DNA of 64,000 nucleotides. Source: an uncultured Lachnospiraceae bacterium. GTDB lineage: Bacteria; Bacillota; Clostridia; Lachnospirales; Lachnospiraceae. Shown here piece after piece: positions 60,880-64,000 of the stretch. The notes beneath the pieces are model-generated. The model searched no databases. It was not told the DNA's origin and worked only from the letters and a program-made list of their open reading frames with translations. A program made the translations under genes and the position numbers. How positions within the stretch are numbered: position 1 is the stretch's first letter; each line of letters opens with the position of its first letter. The DNA lies in the NCBI GenBank assembly GCA_947382355.1, contig CANCYR010000002.1, positions 62,001 through 126,000 on the forward strand, read 5' to 3'.

Positions 60880-61521
60880 TTGCAAACCTTTCAAAAACCT
60901 CTGTCAGAGACAGAAGAAGCTTACTATATAAGGATGCTTGGAGAAGGCGATGAGGCACAGGCAAAAGAAGCGCGCAGGATATTGATTGAGCGGAATTTAA
61001 GGCTGGTTGCCCATATTGCAAAAAAGTACCAAAACGTAGAAGAAGAGCCGGAGGATCTCATATCAATCGGCACGATTGGACTTATTAAAGCGGTAAGCAC
61101 CTTTGACGAGACAAAGGGAAGCCGGCTGGCAACCTATGCGGCAAGGTGCATTGACAACGAGCTGCTCATGCTGCTTAGAGCCAAAAAGAAAACATCCAAA
61201 GAAGTTTCCCTGTACGAACCTCTCGGAACGGACAAAGAAGGAAACGAAATAAATTTACTGGATATCACTGTTTCGGAGCAGCTTGATGTGATAGAGCAGA
61301 TGACCACAAGAGAAGACATTGCAAAGCTTATGTCACTGGTGGATAAAGTGTTAAAGGGAAGAGAAAAAGATATTATCCTGATGCGTTACGGGTTATTAAC
61401 AGATCGGGAAATCACCCAGAGGGAAATCGGCAAGATGCTTGGTATATCCAGAAGCTATGTGTCGCGGATTGAGAAAAAGGCGCTTCACAAGCTTCGGCAG
61501 GCCTTTGAGCAGATGGGTTAA
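60880..61521 (+). CDS. sigK: RNA polymerase sporulation sigma factor SigK
   Basis: Late mother-cell sigma factor. 213 residues, one uninterrupted frame, so no skin-type insertion. K-P-L-S-E-T-E-E-A-Y-Y near the N terminus is the SigK-like entry; region 2 has R-N-L-R-L-V-A-H-I-A-K-K-Y and D-L-I-S-I-G-T-I-G-L-I-K-A-V; region 4 has E-I-G-K-M-L-G-I-S-R-S-Y-V-S-R-I-E-K-K-A. No long pro-sequence is seen, as in many clostridial SigK proteins. The start is TTG at 60880 after a GGGGG stretch; the nearby ATG at 60860 is out of frame. Confidence 0.9.
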   Translation: MQTFQKPLSETEEAYYIRMLGEGDEAQAKEARRILIERNLRLVAHIAKKYQNVEEEPEDLISIGTIGLIKAVSTFDETKGSRLATYAARCIDNELLMLLRAKKKTSKEVSLYEPLGTDKEGNEINLLDITVSEQLDVIEQMTTREDIAKLMSLVDKVLKGREKDIILMRYGLLTDREITQREIGKMLGISRSYVSRIEKKALHKLRQAFEQMG

Positions 61522-61545
61522 TTCAAAAGTACAGGGGGAAGAACC

Positions 61546-62715
61546 ATGAAGTTTGTAAAAACAGAAGCTCTGAAGGTAGGGATGCGGCTGGCAAGACCTA
61601 TATATAACCGGGACGGCGTGTTGCTTTATGAAAGGGACTCCAAACTCACATCTCAGGGAATCCAGAGCATTAGAAATTTCTCGTTAATCGGCTTGTTCAT
61701 ATTGGAGCCGGCAGAACCGGTACCGCCCATGACGGAGGAGGATATTGCCTTTGAGCGCTATCAGACCATGGCAGTCTTTGCCGTCAAAGAAGAACTGGCA
61801 ATGATTTTACAAACAAAGAAAGCACCAAAGATACAAGTCATTGCTTCTAATGTCATCCGCAATTACGGGAATTTGGGTCACAAAATCAATTTTATCCAAA
61901 ATCTCAGGAGCAAAGAGGATTTCATATACAAGCATTCCGTGAATGTTGCCATACTCTGTGCCATGATCGCACGGAAGCTGAATGCAAAGCCGGAGGAACA
62001 GCTGGAAACGGTTCTCGCTGCCCTTGTTCATGATATTGGAAAGCTGGCAGTTTCTGACGGTCTTCTGGAAAAGGAAGAACTAACAGAACAGGAAAAGGTG
62101 ATTCTGCAGGCGGCAGAAACAAAAGGACATGAAGTTGTGGAACAGGTTTTTTCCGCCAATCCCAATATAAAACGTATCTGTACACAGAGCCAGAAGGTGT
62201 TGTCTGATTTCCGTGAAGGTGTTTATAGCGGAACAAAGCTTGTAAAAGGAGCCAAAATCCTTATGGTTGCGGAAATGTTTGATTCCATGACTGCCATGAG
62301 CATAACCGGAGTTCCGGAATCAGAAGTGGCGGCTATCCGGCTTTTGACAGAGCGGAAGGATGCATTTGATGAAAAGGTGGTGACAGCTTTAATACGTTCC
62401 ATCAATCTGCTCAGGCCGGGGTTGACGGTTGAATTGAACACAGGCGAAAAGGGAATAGTTATCACTGCTAACGACGAGGACATCCTGTATCCGGTAGTGC
62501 TGAGCTTTTCAGACAATCAGGTTCTCGACTTAAGTGACCGGAATACATATGGTGATTTGGAAATTAAAGATATTATGAAGACCTTGGACAACCGCCATGT
62601 TATGGATGTGGAGTTCTTAAGAGAAAACGGTTATGGCTATATGATAAAGGAACCGGAATATGTGGAGCCCCTTTTGGAGGAAGAGGAAGAATATGTTCCG
62701 GGAATGGATTTATGA
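61546..62715 (+). CDS. HD-GYP-type protein with degenerate GYP motif
   Basis: 389 residues. HD domain with H-S-V-N-V-A near 131 and A-L-V-H-D-I-G-K-L near 159-167, as in cyclic-di-GMP phosphodiesterases. The site that should read H-H-E...D-G-x-G-Y-P is replaced by C-T-Q-S...R-E-G-V-Y-S-G near 206-227. Catalysis on c-di-GMP may therefore be lost or changed; a binding role is possible. A PilZ-like/beta extension follows (about 285-389), ending in an acidic tail. Starts 24 bp after sigK with AGGGGGAAG upstream. Confidence 0.82.
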   Translation: MKFVKTEALKVGMRLARPIYNRDGVLLYERDSKLTSQGIQSIRNFSLIGLFILEPAEPVPPMTEEDIAFERYQTMAVFAVKEELAMILQTKKAPKIQVIASNVIRNYGNLGHKINFIQNLRSKEDFIYKHSVNVAILCAMIARKLNAKPEEQLETVLAALVHDIGKLAVSDGLLEKEELTEQEKVILQAAETKGHEVVEQVFSANPNIKRICTQSQKVLSDFREGVYSGTKLVKGAKILMVAEMFDSMTAMSITGVPESEVAAIRLLTERKDAFDEKVVTALIRSINLLRPGLTVELNTGEKGIVITANDEDILYPVVLSFSDNQVLDLSDRNTYGDLEIKDIMKTLDNRHVMDVEFLRENGYGYMIKEPEYVEPLLEEEEEYVPGMDL

Positions 62716-62783
62716 ATAAAAATATTATCCGTACAGGCTGTTAATGGATAAAATAATAAAAGAATAGAAAGAGGATAGAAAAT

Positions 62784-63842
62784 ATGTTGCCAACAATGCC
62801 AGAAATTTTACAGGTAGCCCATGATGCCAATGCATCTGATGTTCACATTACCGTAGGGTTACCCCCTATCATGCGTGTATATGGAAGACTGCAAAAGATG
62901 AATTTTCCGGTTCTTACTACAGACGATACCAGAGAGCTTGCCCAGCAGGTCATGACGCCGGGGCAGAGGGAAAGGTTTGAAGAGGATGGAGAATATGATA
63001 TGTCCGTGGCGGTGCAGGGGCTGGGCCGTTACCGTTTGAATGTATTCAAGCAAAGGGGAGCTGTGGCTATGGCTCTTCGTACTATCAGTATTGATATTCC
63101 AACCTCGGAAAGTCTGGGAGTTCCTCCTGCCGTGATAGAGCTTCAGCACAAAAAGAGAGGACTGGTGCTTGTAACAGGGCCTACCGGCAGCGGTAAGTCT
63201 ACCACGCTTGCTTCCATACTGGACAAGATTAATATGAACAGGGATGCCCATATCATCACTTTGGAAGACCCTATCGAGTATATGCACCAACACAAGAAGT
63301 CGATGGTGAACCAAAGAGAAGTGGGAATGGATACCGGAAGCTTTGCCAATGCATTAAGGGCAGCGCTTCGTGAAGACCCGGATGTTATTCTGGTTGGTGA
63401 GATGCGTGATTTCGAGACCATTGGAATTGCCATTACCGCAGCTGAAACGGGGCACCTTGTTTTTTCCACCTTACATACCGTAGATGCAGCAAGTACCATT
63501 GACCGTGTTATAGACGTATTCCCGCCACACCAGCAGCAGCAGATTCGGGTGCAGCTTTCAAATGTACTTGAGGCTGTTATAGCCCAGACATTGATTCCTA
63601 ACATTAACGGAGATGGCCGTGTGGCAGCTTTTGAGGTGTTAATTGCCAATCATGCAGTGCGAAATCTGGTCCGGGAAGGAAAGACCCATCAGATTGCTTC
63701 TATTTTGCAGACCAATAAACAGTTGGGCATGCAGACCATGGATGATGCTTTGCTGGCACTTTATATGAGCAGGAAGATTTCCAAGGATGACTGTATTAAA
63801 TATGCGCATGATTCCAATGCCATGAGAGCAAAAATTTATTAA
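62784..63842 (+). CDS. pilT: Type IV pilus retraction ATPase PilT
   Basis: 352 residues. PAS-like N domain, then RecA-like ATPase: G-P-T-G-S-G-K-S-T near 133-141 (Walker A), Asp box T-L-E-D-P-I-E near 160, A-L-R-E-D-P-D-V-I-L-V-G-E-M-R-D near 195-210 (the PilT A-I-R-x-A-L-R-E-D-P type), and H-L-V-F-S-T-L-H-T (His box). PilT powers pilus retraction and twitching. No other pilus genes lie in the window; more may follow to the right. Confidence 0.93.
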   Translation: MLPTMPEILQVAHDANASDVHITVGLPPIMRVYGRLQKMNFPVLTTDDTRELAQQVMTPGQRERFEEDGEYDMSVAVQGLGRYRLNVFKQRGAVAMALRTISIDIPTSESLGVPPAVIELQHKKRGLVLVTGPTGSGKSTTLASILDKINMNRDAHIITLEDPIEYMHQHKKSMVNQREVGMDTGSFANALRAALREDPDVILVGEMRDFETIGIAITAAETGHLVFSTLHTVDAASTIDRVIDVFPPHQQQQIRVQLSNVLEAVIAQTLIPNINGDGRVAAFEVLIANHAVRNLVREGKTHQIASILQTNKQLGMQTMDDALLALYMSRKISKDDCIKYAHDSNAMRAKIY

Positions 63843-63876
63843 ATTTTCTTATTTATCTTGATAATATCAGAGAAAT

Positions 63877-63912
63877 TTCCTTCCCTGTCAGCGAAGACAG
63901 GGAAGGAATCAT
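63877..63912 (+). terminator. Hairpin after pilT, probable terminator
   Basis: TTCCTTCCCTGTC (63877-63889) pairs perfectly with GACAGGGAAGGAA (63896-63908), loop AGCGAA. The following TCATATATTTG is only moderately T-rich. Confidence 0.6.
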
Positions 63913-63988
63913 ATATTTGTCATTTCAGACAATATTTCCAATTGAAATATAAAATATAATAAAAAATTTTACGGCAAAGGAGAAAACT

Positions 63989-64000
63989 ATGTTTTGCAAA
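63989..64000 (+). CDS. Start of next gene, cut by the window edge
   Basis: ATG at 63989 reading M-F-C-K, preceded by AAAGGAG at 8-bp spacing and an AT-rich promoter-like region. The fragment is too short to identify. Confidence 0.4.

Noticed and set aside
60880-61521. skin-like prophage interruption of sigK
   Set aside because: The frame is complete and uninterrupted, and no recombinase gene is nearby.

Overview
The window looks like a chromosomal segment of a spore-forming, anaerobic, low-to-mid GC Gram-positive of the Clostridia, most likely Lachnospiraceae. Support comes from spore genes (gpr, spoIIP, sigK, a CotH protein), an oxygen-sensitive class III ribonucleotide reductase, AGGAGG-type ribosome binding sites with frequent TTG/GTG starts, lipobox lipoproteins, and a ClpC/RadA/LepA/HemW gene set typical of Firmicutes. 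Species assignment from the sequence alone is not possible.

Layout. 1-5.7 kb: end of a TPR lipoprotein gene, an NrdR-box-controlled nrdD fused to a redoxin domain, a Nudix protein, pyrF and pyrE. 5.8-8.4 kb: two small membrane proteins and an M29 aminopeptidase. 8.4-12 kb: purM-purN-purD and a zinc-ribbon regulator-like protein. 12-19.8 kb: a cadherin-like surface protein, a GntR repressor with its operator, clpC, an unknown protein, radA, and an SGNH-type secreted protein. Then tRNA-Trp (minus strand) and a two-gene RND exporter (20.2-24.8 kb). 25-28.6 kb: a polyphosphate-type VTC / DUF4956 / CotH / response regulator operon. 28.8-36.1 kb: trkA-trkH potassium uptake, then a PhoP/PhoR-like two-component pair and an NptA-type phosphate carrier, both preceded by 11-bp-period Pho-box-like repeats. 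36.1-38.4 kb (minus): a polar amino acid ABC importer whose binding protein appears circularly permuted. 38.6-40.9 kb: a zinc-ribbon / TPM / zinc-ribbon membrane trio.

40.9-49.1 kb is the sporulation-translation block (gpr, rpsT, spoIIP, lepA, hemW). It is interrupted by an Rpn-type nuclease gene and by palindromic elements: a 220-bp inverted-repeat element with an 8-bp target duplication, two small hairpins sharing its core, and an unrelated 227-bp branched palindrome between spoIIP and lepA. 49.2-56.1 kb is a seven-gene operon that reads as a surface glycosylation pathway: ATP-grasp ligase, Gfo/Idh oxidoreductase, polyprenyl-phosphate glycosyltransferase, two SMR-type flippase subunits, a WecE-like aminotransferase (dTDP-Fuc4N) and a GT-C-like membrane protein. 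It converges on a 1513-residue double YfhO protein (minus). The window ends with sigK, a degenerate HD-GYP protein and pilT.

Strongest leads for something new: the mobile palindromic elements around the Rpn nuclease, the branched palindrome near lepA, the circularly permuted binding protein, and the Fuc4N-type glycosylation operon next to a tandem YfhO fusion. All calls were made by eye from sequence; no database search was run.
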